Shown: positions 22,255 to 35,689 of the stretch, piece after piece
How the letters are laid out: each line of letters opens with the position of its first letter
Numbering within the stretch: the first letter of the stretch is position 1
NCBI GenBank assembly: GCA_050084985.1
Contig: JBITNC010000001.1
Coordinates: forward strand, 84,754,001-84,818,000
From: Nageia nagi
Taxonomy: Eukaryota; Pinophyta
Reading direction: 5' to 3'
Length of the DNA: 64,000 nt
Program-made: the position numbers and the translations under genes
The notes under the pieces: generated by a model
What the model saw: only the letters and a program-made list of their open reading frames with translations
Told to the model about the DNA's origin: nothing
The model's database searches: none

Positions 22255-23625
22255 CTAGTTTACATATTGATTTGTCAGTTGATTATGTGAGTAACATAGG
22301 AGAAGTAGAATATTGAGGCTAATTCCTATGCGTAATGTCACCATGAGATGATATCTTACAACATGCCACATTCCCACAAGGTGACATGGGAAATTATTGG
22401 CATCATCAAGGAGTGGTATATTCCACCAAAGGTGATCATCCACAAATGGGCAATCACCCGTTCTAGTCCATTCTAGATTGTTTGGGCATGAGAGCATTCC
22501 CAAAAAGTGTGTTTCATTATCTCTTCTTTACCACAAACCACAGAGTAGCTAGAAGTGATATTCATTTTAGCCATCTTGGCCTTGCAAGAAAGACCTTGGA
22601 AGATTAATGACCAAGCAAAAATATGAAGTTGAGAAGACATTTTGAAGTACCAAAATTTTTCCAACTGATTTTGCCACTTTTTATATATGTAGATGACACC
22701 CCAACACTAACTTAGGATAGTTTCCATTGAGATTTTGATCAATAAGGATTTATAAAAACTTGGTAGAACTAAATTGGAGTAAAAGGCATCAAAATCTCCA
22801 CTTCTGAATATTCCACACTGGTCTTAACACACCTCTATTTAACTTATGGAGAAGAATAGAAGGTAGAAAGGATTGTATTTGGTTGATAGCATATTGATAA
22901 GAGGAATTCAATTTGTGTGTATTAACGAATCCACTCCATGAGTGCTAGTATCCTATGTCAACATTCCATAAATTAGCCTAGTACTAAATCCCTTTTTTGC
23001 AAGTATTTTGCTTGGAGTCTTTGCAAGTCATACAAATATTTCCTATAAGCTTTACACAACCAAATTGATCTATTAGGTAGCATTTAACCTCTCCTACCAT
23101 CATAAGGTTACCATTGTAATACTTTTGCTACAACTTTCCATGCCTCACAAATTCTTTTAACTAGAATACTATGTTTTATTTTAATGTTTTAAACTTAGAG
23201 GGATTGCCCACAACACTTTCGCTACAGATAATGAACAATCTCCCCATATCCCATGTGTTTCCATATAGGTGAAAAACCCTCAAGAAGGGAGTCAGCATCA
23301 ACTATCCAAAATTTTGATTTGGACTCGCTTATTTTAGCACATGAAGCTGCACAAAATAGATCTACAAATTGTATAGTATTGTCTAGAGATTGTCTATCTA
23401 GCTAAACTAAGATAAAAGAACCATCTACAAAGTGATTGTTGATGATTGTATCTCCTAGAATAGAAACTCCTTGTAACACACACCTACATTCATTCTTGCT
23501 TATAGCAAGTGCAAGTATCCTAAAGCATCAACTGTAAGCATAAAGAGATAGGGACTTAGAGGAAATCCTTGACTAATGTGTAAATAAATTGATAGAATAT
23601 GAAAGTTAGCCATTAAGCATTACCT
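22255..23625 (-). pseudogene. LINE (L1-type) reverse transcriptase relic with zinc-binding C-terminus
   Basis: Read on the minus strand from about 23625 down. The RT motif GFPLSPYLFMLTVDALGYL (normally QGDPLSPYLF) is near 23520-23580. Further down comes a region with many stops. The reverse-transcriptase zinc-binding domain (zf-RVT, PF13966) follows at about 22480-22664: KFWYFKMSSQLHIFAWSLIF, then SVVCGKEEIMKHTFWECSHA. The YxDD box and the endonuclease are not recognisable. L1-type elements in plants carry this zf-RVT after RT, so this is the 3' half of a decayed LINE. Confidence 0.7.
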
Positions 23626-24970
23626 TAGTTGAGGCATTGGAGAATAGCATAAGAAAGTCACTAGTAAGCTCTATTCATGATCATTAGCTTAACTTGTGAA
23701 CTTTTATTCAACATTGTACTTAGGTGTGTATTGAGTCATTAACTCTTTCATGAGTGGCCTATTTGTACATATTAAATGCTATGCTATGGTTATGCAATTT
23801 TTACATGTTATTTTTCCTGCAATAAACCCCAATACTTAAAGGGACTATCTACAAATAAAATTGTATGAAGAGAAATATCCTATACATGTTGAGGGTATTT
23901 GCACATAGGTTTCCTCTAGAAATTAAGGACCAACCTTATAGCTAATGTTTTCTTCCACATCTTGTCCTTACCTCTAAGAGTACCCCATCAACATTTTCAT
24001 GCACAAGTCCCTCACTCTCACTCTTGTACTCAATACTTGAAACTTCAAATACCATTAGTGATGTGGTATAGATTCCCAAATAACACATTATACAATTCTT
24101 TCCCAAATAATACATTATACAATTTTTTTTCTATCATACCTTTTGTATGGTTTTTTATTATAATCATTTGTACTAGAATTGAATACTTAATTCTAGTCAA
24201 ACCTAGAAAATATTGTTTCTTTTACCCTACATTTGTTTTACTAAAAATAAGCTAGGGTACAAGGAGGAAAGGGGAGGGGATGCATCCAATTAAGTAAGGA
24301 AGAAAAATATATATACTAAAGATGCTTAGGTTGATGCATTTGAATCTTCCATATTTCATTATTTCTTTATTTTAAAACTACATTCATGTACTTATGTCAT
24401 TCCTATAAAATATGGTTTATTTTTGGCAAGTGCACCCAAATGTTATATGCATGCTATTTAGCCCAATATGTCTACATTCACTTTCATTTCAACCTGTGAT
24501 ACTTCTAGATACTGTACGAATTGAATTTAAATTCCACCACAAAATATACAAAATCAAGTTTATGGGTGGGACATCCCACTAGACAATGCTTACAACTCAG
24601 ATCTTAAGCAACAAACTTATTTACATTTGACCTTATTACACAATTGTATCAATGTGTGATAAGAACTTTTTCCTCTATTCTCTATGCTAGGTAGTAGTTT
24701 TAAATGAGTAGTATGAATGAAAGAGAAGTAATTCTTGGACATTTGTAAGATTTAGCTTATTCAATATCTATTTTAAATCTTATCATGTTAATGACTCCAA
24801 ATATAATTTACATAGAAGTAATTTTTCATTTTCTTTCTAACAATTTGTATTTTCTTTGACATATATTATTATGTTTGGCATGATTAGAAAAGATGGGAGA
24901 AGGAAATAGATTGGATGACTCTTTGTAACTAATAGAAGGTATTTAAGGATCTTTTTAGATTCCCCATTGC
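23626..24970. other. AT-rich spacer
   Basis: No supported gene, RNA or repeat. A short direct repeat of AAATAACACATTATACAATT-like sequence is at 24076-24122. Confidence 0.45.
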
Positions 24971-25463
24971 CCATAAAATATGGACATCCCCACCAAATCC
25001 TTATCAACCATGGATACCTATCACAATAATTTAATCATGAAAAACCTTACTTTCCAATATTTCTTAGATGTTTTCACCTCACACGAATATGACATGTCAT
25101 GGGTTAGAGAGTTCAAGCTTTAGGGAGTGAAGAATATGCCCACATTTCGAAAAGAGTATGACTTACTTTGTTAGATGATAAAAAATTATGACTTATAGGA
25201 ATATATGGTTAAATTAAATGTTGATGGCTATGATATAGCATTTTTAGTACTGCCTAAAGATGTACATAGGCTCACAAATCTACCATTCCAATATGGTGAG
25301 GAAATAAAAATAATTGATACCTCAAATTTCACTCTATCAGAAGCAAATATGTGTCTTTTACGAGAAAAATACAACATTTAGTGGGAAACCATCTCATGTA
25401 GGAGTCTTACAATTTTATTCTTTATAAATTTTTATATTACATTTGGATTTATGTTTATCAATT

Positions 25464-26188
25464 TGTGATCCAAATTGGGTCATGTGCCAGGTTATCTTTT
25501 TAGGAGCAATACTCATTCCAGAGGTGTATGTGCTTGGAGATAGATTGAAGATTGAAATTTGGAGTTGTTTGGCATTCAATTTTAGGTCACCAGTGGCATG
25601 CAAATTGGTAATTTTACGCTATTAATGGCATGCACCTTGATGAGTCAGTAGGGGAAGTTGAAGGGACATCGATGTTTTGGGTAGATTAGACAATTTAATG
25701 CCTATGGCCAATGTTTTCAAGGCATTTATAGGATTTTAAAGGGCATGCTACTCTTTGAATTCCATATGGGATTTTTAAGAGAGTTAAGATTTTGGGATTG
25801 TAAAATTTGAAGGAAGACCAAGAGTCATTATAGAATTTTATAGTTTTGAGATTGTATTTTGTTCTTATTGTAGGAGGTTATAGTAATTGTAGAAGATTGT
25901 ATTACCATTATGTCGATGGTATTTCTCTATGCATGTAATATTGTAATGTCCATAGACAATGAGAAGAGAAGGCTCCAATTCCATGCTAGATTAGCCTACA
26001 TTAGGTGAACTAGGGTAAAATAATTATGTTGATCTTGTTGTGTGTTTGAGATTAATAGTTTGTGATTTACATTGTGCAAATTTCAAATCTATATACAATT
26101 GTATGATCTCATAATGGTGAATGTATTTTTGTTGGAATATATAAGTGAGGATCCAGGTATGCTATAAGCATTTGGTGATTACGGATCA
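25464..26188 (+). repeat. Left LTR of element 2
   Basis: Aligns with 30881-31535. Shared landmarks are GAGCAATACTCATTC near the start, GTAATATTGTAATGTCCATA in the middle and GTGAGGATCCA near the end. It contains an extra segment (about 25565-25640) with two copies of a GTGGCATGCAA-like motif also found inside the element. Confidence 0.82.
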
Positions 26189-26190
26189 TG

Positions 26191-26202
26191 TAGTATCATA
26201 CC
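26191..26202 (+). other. Primer binding site of element 2 (initiator tRNA-Met, degenerate)
   Basis: TAGTATCATACC, three changes from the canonical plant TGGTATCAGAGC, directly after the left LTR. Confidence 0.6.
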
Positions 26203-26344
26203 TTGTGTGTGCAAAATTTGGGGCCAAATTTTTGGGTATTTTAGGCCACCAATGACATATTTTTTGATGTTTGGGATAAGATATCAAAGACTAGAGTTGA
26301 TTCCAAAGGATCCTAAGATTAGTTGAAGGGGTAGAGCAACTAAA

Positions 26345-27400
26345 ATGGATAATGTAGAGGAGAAATAGTCTATTATTCATACTATGATGGATGCTAATTT
26401 TGAAAGGAGGTTTTCAAAAATAGAGAATCATTTGGCTTGTTTTGCTGAGTTGTTGGTTGTTGGAGCAAATACAAATGTCAATAAGAGATATCATGATGTA
26501 GTTGGGAGACCTGATTCATCATCTTCATCAAATCGAGTTCCATTCAAAGTGAACATTCCTACTTTTGGAAGGGAGGTTGATGTGAAAAAGGTGAACAATT
26601 GGAGGTTTATTTCCAAATTCATGATGTTGTAAATGATGTTGATAAAATCTCTTTTACTAGATTAAATATGAGTAATCATGCTTTAGTTTGGTGGGAAAGC
26701 CATGTAGAAACTCTTAATCATGAACACTTATCGAAAATATCTTCTTGAAATGAATTTAAGGAGTTGTTAAGAGATCAATTCTATCCATTAGGATACCATA
26801 ATAAATAATTGATGAAATGGAAATTCTTTAGACAACAAAGAGGGCAAAATGTTCTAAAATACACTATAGAATTTAAGAAATAAGCTACTTAAATTGGGGT
26901 TTTAGTAAAATATCTTCAAACTTTAATGATGTACATTGGAGGTTTACATAGTCATTTATAAAAGACTATCATGTTGTTTAATCCTACTAATCTTGATCAA
27001 GTGTGTGTACAAACAAAATACTCAAAGAAGGATGGTAAAGCAAGGAGACAATATGATGAATCTAAGAGGACTTCTAATTCAAGGAGAGGACAAGAGAAAG
27101 GTAAATCTCAAGATAAAGACAAACAAGAAACAAAGATAAGTAATATTTCAAAGAAAGAAGATGATGGTAAACATTTTAGTCATTATGATAAAGATGGTCT
27201 TATTGATTATAAATATTGGAAATTGCATCTAGAATTATGTCCATATAAGCATAAGAATAAGGAGAAAACTATTGCTATGATTCTTAGACTTAGATGTGAT
27301 GATATTAAGGGAAGCTTAGATGTTGATGAGAAAATAAATTATTCATCCATTCAAAAGATTGAAGAACCTCAAGACATTGAAGAACAAAGGATTCAATAAT
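26345..27400 (+). pseudogene. gag: gag of element 2
   Basis: Starts MDNVEEK. It contains the gypsy gag lead-in VPFKVNIPTFGREVD, then (after a frame change) DVDKISFTRLNMSNHALVWW and FKELLRDQFYPLGY, the Retrotrans_gag core. A Lys/Gln-rich linker follows and a cysteine/histidine segment YWKLHLELCPYKHKNKE in the place of the usual knuckle. Stops and at least two frameshifts disable it. Confidence 0.75.
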
Positions 27401-30400
27401 TTCAACTCAAAATCCAAATTAAGAAAACCAAAGTAGATTACATCATTGATCTGGGTTCTCAAACAAATTTGATTTTAGAGACTATGGTAAGTAATTAAGG
27501 ATTGGAAACTTTGAACCATCCAAATCCATATCTTTTGGGTTGGGTGCATCGTAATGCTAGTTTACAATTCACTAAGCAATGTAAGTTGAAATTTGCTATT
27601 TATGCAAAGTACATTGATGAAGTTATGGTTGATGTTGTTCCTTTAGACATTTGTGGTGTTATTATTAGTAATGCTTATATGTGCTCTATTACAGAAAATT
27701 GAACAAATTGTGATTAGTGAAAGATGGAAAGGTGTTTCTAGCTAGTGCACATAAAAGTAGGAAAACACTACCTTTGGTCACTACCAGTCAGGTAAAACAT
27801 CTTGTAAATGATTCTAAAAAGTTTGTTTTGATCATTCTAAAAATAGGATCCTTGGGTGAGGTGAATCTCACATTGTCAATGGCATGCAATACTTACTATA
27901 AGTCATTAGTGGCATGCAACAAAGAGAAATAGATGCAGAATTTGGTTTAAGAGTTTACTAACTTATTTTCAAAGCCATATGGATTACCTCCTATGGAATA
28001 TATACAACATGATATTTAGTTGTTACCTAATGCTTCATTTACCAACATAGCTTTGTATGGATAATCAATTTTGGAGCAAGGGGAGATAAGATGGTAGATT
28101 TAGGAGTTGGTTGATCAAGGTGCGATCATACCAAGTACATCTCCATGTTGATCATCTATTATTTTGGTTCCAAAGAAGGATCAAACTTGGAGAATGTGCA
28201 CTGACTATAGAGCACTAAATAAAATCACCATAAAAAATTGCTGTCATTTGCCTTAGATAGATGATCTTTTAGATCAGTTGCAAGGGGAAAGATTCTTCAT
28301 AAAACTAGAATTGAGAAGTGGATATCACCAAGTTAGAATAAATAATGAGGATATTTGGAAGATTGCTTTCAAGAGAAGAAAAGGCTTATTTGAATGGATT
28401 ATTTTGACTTTTGGTTTGTGCAATGCACCAACCACTTTTATGAGGGTAATGAATGATGTACTTTGTCCATTTATTGATTCCTTTATTATTGTATACTTGT
28501 ATGATATTCTTATTTATAGTTCTACTTGGGAAGAATGTACTATACATCTTAGACAAGTGTTTCAAACTTTGCATAAGAGAAGTTGTTATTGAAACATTCA
28601 AAATATGAATTTGGCAAAGAGTCTTTGATGTATTTGGGCCATATTATTGGTTATGGACAACTTAAGATAGATCCTAGTAAAGTAAGTGCTATAGTAGATT
28701 GGCTAAGGCCATCTAATGTAACTGAAGTAAAGAGTTTCTTAGGTGCTATCCAATATTTGAGAAAGTTTATTATTGATTTTTCTCAAATTGTTTCACCTTT
28801 ACATTGTAACTAGAAAGAGGCAAGTTTTCCAATGGAGAAACCAATAACAAACATCTTTTGACACTTTGAAGCAAAAGATTATTAGTGCACCTATGCTATC
28901 ACTTCTTGAATTGCAAAAGCCATTTGAAGTGGAGACTAATGCAAGTGACTATGACATGGGAGTCATTTTGTTACAAGAAGGTAAACCAATTTGCTATCAT
29001 TTTGAAAAGTTTAGTGGGGCTATTTTGAATTATCCTACTTATGATAAGAAAATGTATGCATTAGCTCAAGTTGTTAAAAAGTGAAAATATTACTTAATAG
29101 AAAAATAAATAATCATTCATATTGATAACCAACCATTAAAGTATTTACAAACTCAATTAAAATTGCAACAAACTAGAAATTATAGATGGATGAATTTTTT
29201 GCAATAATTTCATATAATGATCAAGTATAAGAAAGGAACATAGAATAAGATTGCTGACATGCTTTCTAAACCACATATAACTACATATTCCACACTATTA
29301 GTGCTATGCAATATTGATTGTGGGTCATTAGTGACATGCAAATAGGCTCCAATGAGTTGCCTCTTAGTGCTAAAATTTCTTCCTTTTCTATCTAAGTTAT
29401 TTTTAGAGGCATATGTGCAAGATCTAAACTTAGAGAGGTGTATGAGTAATTGATTTCATCTAGGTCTAAGTATGAAGGTTTGGATAAATTTCATTTGTAA
29501 AATAGACTTCTTTAACATTTTAATGCATTATGTGCACCTGTAGATGAAAGGATTGGATTTATTAGAGAATCACATACTTCAAATATTGTAGGACATTTTG
29601 GGGTTGGAAAGACATTGTACAATTTGCAATGATATGTATATTGACTAAAGATGCAAGATCAAGTTCCCAAGTACATAAGGGGGTGTTATTTGTGTTGCAT
29701 TAACAAGCTAAGTAGCAAGAAATTAGGTTTGTATCAACCACTTCTAGTACCTTCATCCCCATGGGAGTGTATCTCAATAAATTTTGTGGGAGGATTGTCT
29801 ATGAATAAGAAAGTTTATGACTATTTATTTGCTATTATGGATAGATATAGCAAGATGTGTATTTTGATTCCATGTAAAAAGAGTATATTAAGACAAGATG
29901 CTGTAAATTTATTCTTTTCCCATATCTGGGTTCATTTTGGATTTCCTAATTCCATTATTTCATATAGAGATAGTAGATTTTTGGGTAAGTTTTGGACATG
30001 TTTGTGAGAAAAGATGGATACAAGGTTTAAGAGGACTACTACCTTTCATCCTCAAATGGATGAATAAATTAAGGTGGTGAATAGGAAATTAGTTCAGATC
30101 TTGAGGGGTTATTATGGAAAACATCCCAAGTCTTGGGATAAACATATTGAATATATCCAACATGTATATAATAGAGCAATCCATTCTTCCATTAATAAGA
30201 GTCCTTTTGAGACTTGTTTTGGTTCTTTACCACCTTCACCTTTTGATTTTGTGTTTGGGTAGCAAAAGGATGAAGAGGATTCACTTGAGAAAGAAGAAAA
30301 ATAAGCTAAAAAATTTGTTGAAAGGATTAGGAAAATTCATTTAAAAGTACAAGAGTAACTTGAGACAATCTAAGCTAAGTACAAAACAAGACATGAAAAA

Positions 30401-30815
30401 TATAGAGTTGACCATAAGTTTCATGTGGGAGACCATGTTTGGTTGCATCTTAGGAAGGAGAGGTTGTAAGGATTATCAAAGAAGTTGAAACCTATAAGGT
30501 ATGGACCATTTGATATTATGGAGTAAATAAGTGAGAATGCTTTTAGATTCAATCTACTGGAATATATGGACATCTATTCAGTTATGAATGTTGAGCATTT
30601 TAAATTGTATGAGCCATCTATGTTGAATGAAGATGAAGTAGGTTCAAATCAAATTTTCCATCTATTGATGACTTAACTCCTAACACTATGGATGAACTCA
30701 AGGAGGATTCCATAATGCAAAAGAAGGTTTGTGCTATAAGAAGAGGTGAGAAAGAGCTATGGTTGGTTCGATTGAAAGGATAGAAGCGTAATAAAGCCAA
30801 GTGGATGGATAGGTC
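27401..30815 (+). pseudogene. pol: pol of element 2 (protease, RT, RNase H, integrase, chromodomain-like tail)
   Basis: The protease is at about 27430-27700: VDYIIDLGSQTNLI (the active site DSG is changed to DLG) and VVPLDICGVII. RT runs from about 28190 to 28810: [32 protein letters not shown], and VYLYDILIYS where active RTs have VYLDDILIYS, so a catalytic Asp is lost. RNase H is at 28890-29280: FEVETNASDYDMGVILLQEG and PICYHFEKF. Integrase is at 29560-30262: GHFGVGKTL, C-x2-C in YLCCINKL, SINFVGG, MDRYSKM and HFGFPNSI. A chromodomain-like tail is near 30700-30815 (RRGEKELWLVRLKG then KAKWMDRSR). There are many in-frame stops. The tail resembles chromovirus integrases, so that lineage is likely. 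Confidence 0.82.
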
Positions 30816-30880
30816 TAGAGTTGGGGAGTTGTATCATCATCTATGCATTTGTGGGACCAAATGCTTCTCCATTAGGGAGT

Positions 30881-31535
30881 TGTGATTCAAATTGGATCAT
30901 ATGTCAAGTCATCTTTTCAAGAGCAATACTCATTCTAGAGGTATATGTGCTTGGATACATATCGAAGAATGAAATATGGAGTTATTCAGAGTCAACAAGA
31001 GAAGTTAAAGGGAGATCAACATGTTGGGAAGATGAGATGATTCAATGCCTATAGTCGATGTTTTCATGACATTTTCAAGATTTTAAAGGGAATAATACTC
31101 TTTTAATTCCATATGGGATTTTTGAGAGAGTTAGGATTTTGGGATTGTAAGATTTGAATGAAGGCCAAGAGTCATTCCAGAATTTTTTAGTTTTGAGATT
31201 GTATTTACTTTTTGCTATAGGAGGTTGCAATAATTGTAGGAGATTGTATTGCCATTGTGTTGATGGTGTTTCTCATTGCATGTAATATTGTAATGTCCAT
31301 AGATAATGAGAAGAGAAGGTTCTAATTCCATGCTGGATTAGCCCACATTAGGTGAACCATGGTAAAATTATTATGTTGATCTTGTTGTGTGTTTGAGATT
31401 ACTAATTTGTGATTTACATTGTACAAATTTCAAATCTATATACAATTGTATGATTTTGTAATGGTGAATGTATTTTTGTTGGAATCTATAAGTGAGGATC
31501 CAAGTATGCTATAAGCATCTGATGATTATGAATCA
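30881..31535 (+). repeat. Right LTR of element 2
   Basis: Preceded by a purine-rich TTAGGGAG tract as expected for plus-strand priming. Aligns with the left LTR, with many substitutions and a deletion of about 70 bases near its start, which indicates an old insertion. Confidence 0.82.
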
Positions 31536-31938
31536 ATTTGTATAAGATAAGTATGATGAATTAAATATTTTTTTTTAAATTTTACAGCTAATTTTAATTC
31601 ATATAGAAGGGGTTTTATACTTTCTACAATAACACATCCATTTCTTAAAGGAGATATATAATTCTGTCAAGAAAGGTTCATTATGTAGGGGAGAACAACA
31701 AATATCCCTTTTTAGGGATTATACACCTTGTTTCATTACATGGAGGGTCATAGATTTTACTAGTGCACATATATTTCTCATTGGGCACCAAACTCCTATC
31801 TAAATTGAAGGAGACAAGGATCTAGATTATATCCACAAGTTGTTTATTTATTCATTTTTATTAGGAAACTCTTTATATTTTAAAAGGTGTTGAGAAACCA
31901 ATAAGATTGCACCTTAATATTTATGAATTATGTCTAAC

Positions 31939-31943
31939 AGAAG
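31939..31943. repeat. TSD AGAAG, left copy (copia element)
   Basis: Exact match to 39861-39865 on the other side of the element. Confidence 0.9.
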
Positions 31944-32439
31944 TGTTGTAATGTATAATCCATTATTGTAAAGGTTGTGTAATAATATTCTATGTAATTT
32001 TACCAATACTTAAGGGTACAATTTGATACCTTAAGTATTTGAGTGAATATCATAATGTAACTTGTCCTATACTCCATGTCATGAGCATGCCCCTTGGATA
32101 AAAGGATGTGGATGTCATGCTTTTGTACATTGGATAAAAGGGTGATTCAAAGAGAGATTTTGGGCTATAAATAGAAGGCTCCCTATATGATTAAACACCA
32201 ATTTGTAGAGTAAAGCTATGCTATAGGATAGTGTTTAGGAGATGAGTTAGAAGAATTGTAAAAAATTCATATTTGTGCATGAAGCAAGATCTAGTTAGTG
32301 GATGTACTCCTAGTTGGAGGAACCACTTACATCTTTTGTTATGTTGTGAGATTGCTTTATGAGTTATTTAGATGTGTATTATGAGCTTTCATGTGATCTT
32401 GGAGTATAGAGTTGTTCATGTTATAGTTCAACTCTCTCA
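31944..32439 (+). repeat. Left LTR of the copia element
   Basis: Begins TGTTGTAATG and ends ACTCTCTCA. TATA box TATAAATA at 32166-32173. Aligns along its length with 39387-39860, with several indels. Confidence 0.92.
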
Positions 32440-32441
32440 TT

Positions 32442-32453
32442 TGGTATCAGAGC
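32442..32453 (+). other. Primer binding site of copia element (initiator tRNA-Met)
   Basis: TGGTATCAGAGC, the canonical plant iMet primer site, two bases after the LTR end. Confidence 0.92.
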
Positions 32454-35135
32454 TCCTCAAAAGCTCCTCTACACATCCTTGGTGTTAAAGCTCTTCTTCT
32501 ACAACTTGGTTAACTTCATTCATTTTTACACCTCACTCCTTCATTGTTGAGGTAAAACTAAGAAAAGGTATAATTACCTTCTTATTTATTTCATTTTAGA
32601 TTATTTCATTAATGATACTAACATACATTATGACATATGTTAGTTTATTTTGTTACAAACTATGGTTGAAATAGTGTTATGATGTATTTTTTTCTTATAC
32701 TAACTTCTTGTGTTACATGCAATTTTTTTTAAATTACTTAACATATTGTTATTTTTCTACTAAGGAGTAAAAAAAAGGGGGGGGGGGAGGGGGCGAAGAA
32801 GAAGCCATTATGATTTCTATTCAAAATCATTTTTCTTTTTGGTTAAAATAATTTTAAAAAAATTAAATATAATGGAAATGTTTTGATATTTTTTCTCAAA
32901 ATTTTGGGTGGCATTTTCAAGGCTGATTGAGATATCTGGCCATAGCCACTCTTCTCATAGGGTGATTTCCTCATGAAAGTTTTTTTTTCTTACCTTTCTC
33001 TATTAGGCCTCCTTTCATTACTCTTTGGCCTTTCATAGTTGAGTTCTCTCCCAGCCACTTCAACCCCCTTTCAAGCTTGGTAGATGGGCACTGTAAATAC
33101 CCTACCTAACCTATGCATAATATGGAAACCTTCCTCGTAGCCCTAACTTAGTTACATTCTCTCATATCCACTTTGACCACTATTCTACTATCTCTCCTCC
33201 AAACAATCTCTATGCAATCTAAAATGTGGATCTCATGTGGCCCTTGTGTAACTATTCTTCTACCTTGCTCCTCAGCGAAACTGATGTTTGGTGACCTCCT
33301 TGCATGATGATTGCATATCCCTTATGTGGCTATATTTTGACCTTGCATTTCCTCCTTTCACCTTATGTGACCTCCTTGGCCATTGTTTCCTCATTGACCT
33401 CCCCACCCTCTTGCATCGCCATGACCCCCCAAACCCTCTTCCTAGGCATATAATTATTAAAAAAGTGGGGAGTTTTTTTTTCATTTTAAATTTTGGCTTG
33501 TGAATTCAAGTTTTTTGTTGTTGCTTACAAGTCACTAAATGCACCTAAAAAGTAAACATATACTTCTTGTGGTAGGCATTTAATTTTCATTTTCGTACTT
33601 ACAAGTCACTTCTTCCTATTTAATGCACTTAGAAGCCTTATACTCCACATTTAAAGTATTATCACGATGAGTTTACTTACCCATTTGAGGGCATTTAATT
33701 TCTTTTCTTTGCTTGCAAGCCACTTCATTTATTAAATGCATTTACACTTCAAATTTAAACCATTGTCATTTAGAGTATGCAAATTCATAATTACTCTTAA
33801 ATGATTTTTTTGTTTTTTAAGTGAGGTATTTTTTTAGTATGTTCTTAAGTAAAACGAATTTTTTTTACAAATTGTTGACCAATATGCATCAATTTTTTTT
33901 ATAACTGACATTTTATTTAAGTGATAATCAAATTATTAAGGATTAAATTATTTTAAGGGGGAGATATTTATGAATTTATTTACTTAAAATTTTTAGATCC
34001 TTTATGATTAAAATACATTTTTTTTATCACTTAGAAACTTTTATGTTTTGAAAATAATACATATTTATTACTTAAAATTTTTTAATGCCTCTTTAAAATT
34101 ATTGTTGTATGCTAAGAACTTAAATTTTTATAATGCATGCTTATGATTAGTACTTATGCTTATTACTTAAACTTCTAAGTTAATAATTCATGCTTAGGAC
34201 TTAATTTAAATGCTTAGGAATTAGATTTTTTAAGTCAATTATGCATGCTTATTACTTAAAAATTTTAAGTTATATGCAATTTACTTCCTTATGCAAAATG
34301 GACTTGTGCAAAATTAGGAATGATGTAAATATGTCCTTTAAGAGTTGGTAAACAAAACCCATTGGACATTTAAGTTTCAAATCTTGAATGGATGATGTTT
34401 TTACTTATGCTCTTTTACTTCATGTTTTGCATTTTAATTTATTTGTTTATGCAATCAAAAATGTAAACATTGATATGAGAAACCCCCTAAAATGAATACA
34501 TCTATATGTACATTTCACAACATGATTTTTTTTGGGAGCCATGAGGTGAGGATAGGATGATTGAAGTTTTTAAGTCTGATGATCCAAATGGTAAAAAGTT
34601 TGTACTTCTTAATTGCTCCTAAGTCCTTTGTTGGTCTAAATATAACTCCAATAGGTGGATAGACATGTGTGTAGTGATACCACATGTCTGCATGTCCATT
34701 CAAGGATTATCTTGATAACCAAGGAGGACAAATTGAAACCTAATCAATATTAATAGTTTGGCTAATCTAATAAATATCATAACCTTGGAAAATAGTAGGT
34801 ACCTCTCCTTGTGAGAGTATAATACTGACCAAGGTGAACTGGTTGAGGATTGGTAGTACTTAGGCTCCTCTTATGTGGGCATCTAGGTGAAGGCCTAATT
34901 TTAGACAAGAAAATAAGTCTCAACAACATCACTCTACACATATGGTTCTTGAGATGAGAAATGTGTTTAGGTACATGGGTTATTATTTGAGTTGTAAAGC
35001 ATTTGCACTTGTGAATCAAATCAAGGATGACTCTAGTGTTAAATTTAACATGTATTATTTACTTGGTTAAAAATTAAAATTTAATATTATTTATTAAACC
35101 ACATGCTTATTATTGTTCACATTATTATGTAGCAA
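32454..35135 (+). other. Long leader of the copia element
   Basis: 2.7 kb between primer site and gag with no supported gene. It holds an A-run/G-run (32770-32792) and repeated ATGCTTA-TTACTTAAA motifs at about 34110-34270. Minus-strand frames at 33272 and 34777 have no family match. The length is well above the few hundred bases usual for copia leaders. Confidence 0.6.
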
Positions 35136-35530
35136 ATGGGAGAATCCTTTTTACCCAAACACATTTTTTATGGTTCCAAATTTGGTATTTGGGAACTTCA
35201 AATGAGAACTAAATTGCAAGCAAGGAAGCTTTGGCAAATAGTGAATGAGAACCTTGTACCTCCTATAGACGATAAGGCACTAGAGGCTTACAACATCAAG
35301 AATGATTTGGAAACCTCCATGATATTCCATGCAATTTCAAATGATGTGCTCCTAATGATTTTCTCTTCAACCTCAATAAAAGAAGCTTGTGATAAGCTTA
35401 AGCAAATATACCTTGGTTCAAATTTTTCAAAAAGGTTTACCATTATTCAAAAGTTTTTTCAATTTCATCAAAGGGAAGATGAAAATGTGGCTATCTACTT
35501 GAATAAAATCATTGACCTAAGGATCTGATT
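35136..35530 (+). pseudogene. gag: gag of the copia element
   Basis: An open stretch of about 130 residues starting MGESFLPKHIFYGSKFGIWE, with LQARKLWQIVNENL, IKEACDKLKQIYLG and FQFHQREDENVAIYLNKI. This is the UBN2 or gag-polypeptide domain of copia elements. It ends at a stop at 35526. A lysine-rich stretch follows (35590-35690) where the zinc knuckle would be, but no CCHC is visible. Confidence 0.85.
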
Positions 35531-35689
35531 AATTACTTGTGGATGCAATTGGATCAATGATGAGTTCATAATCTATTGTGACATCCAAGATCACAAAGAA
35601 GTTGATTGCTACAAAAAAAAAGAGAAAAAGAACAAAGATAATGGAAATGGAAAGAAATTCAAAAGAAAGAAGAATATTCAAGCTTATTT

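Larger units (their letters stand above)
25464..31535 (+). mobile_element. Element 2: full-length, decayed Ty3/gypsy retrotransposon
   Basis: About 6.1 kb bounded by LTRs of 725 and 655 bp that align from TGTGAT(C/T)CAAATTG to GAT(C)A near their ends. A degenerate initiator-Met primer site follows the left LTR (TAGTATCATACC, canonical TGGTATCAGAGC). Internal order is gag, protease, RT, RNase H, integrase and a chromodomain-like tail, the Ty3/gypsy chromovirus order. Every domain is broken by stops. No exact 5-bp TSD fits the chosen ends, although CAATT occurs at the left edge (25459-25463) and overlaps the right edge (31534-31538). The left LTR has about 70 bases absent from the right one. 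Confidence 0.85.

Noticed and set aside
25459-31538. CAATT as an exact TSD of element 2
   Set aside because: The right copy overlaps the CA end of the LTR by two bases, so it is not a clean duplication.
32770-32792. A-run/G-run as a gypsy or copia polypurine tract
   Set aside because: It lies in the copia leader, not next to an LTR; the real tract is at about 39378-39386.
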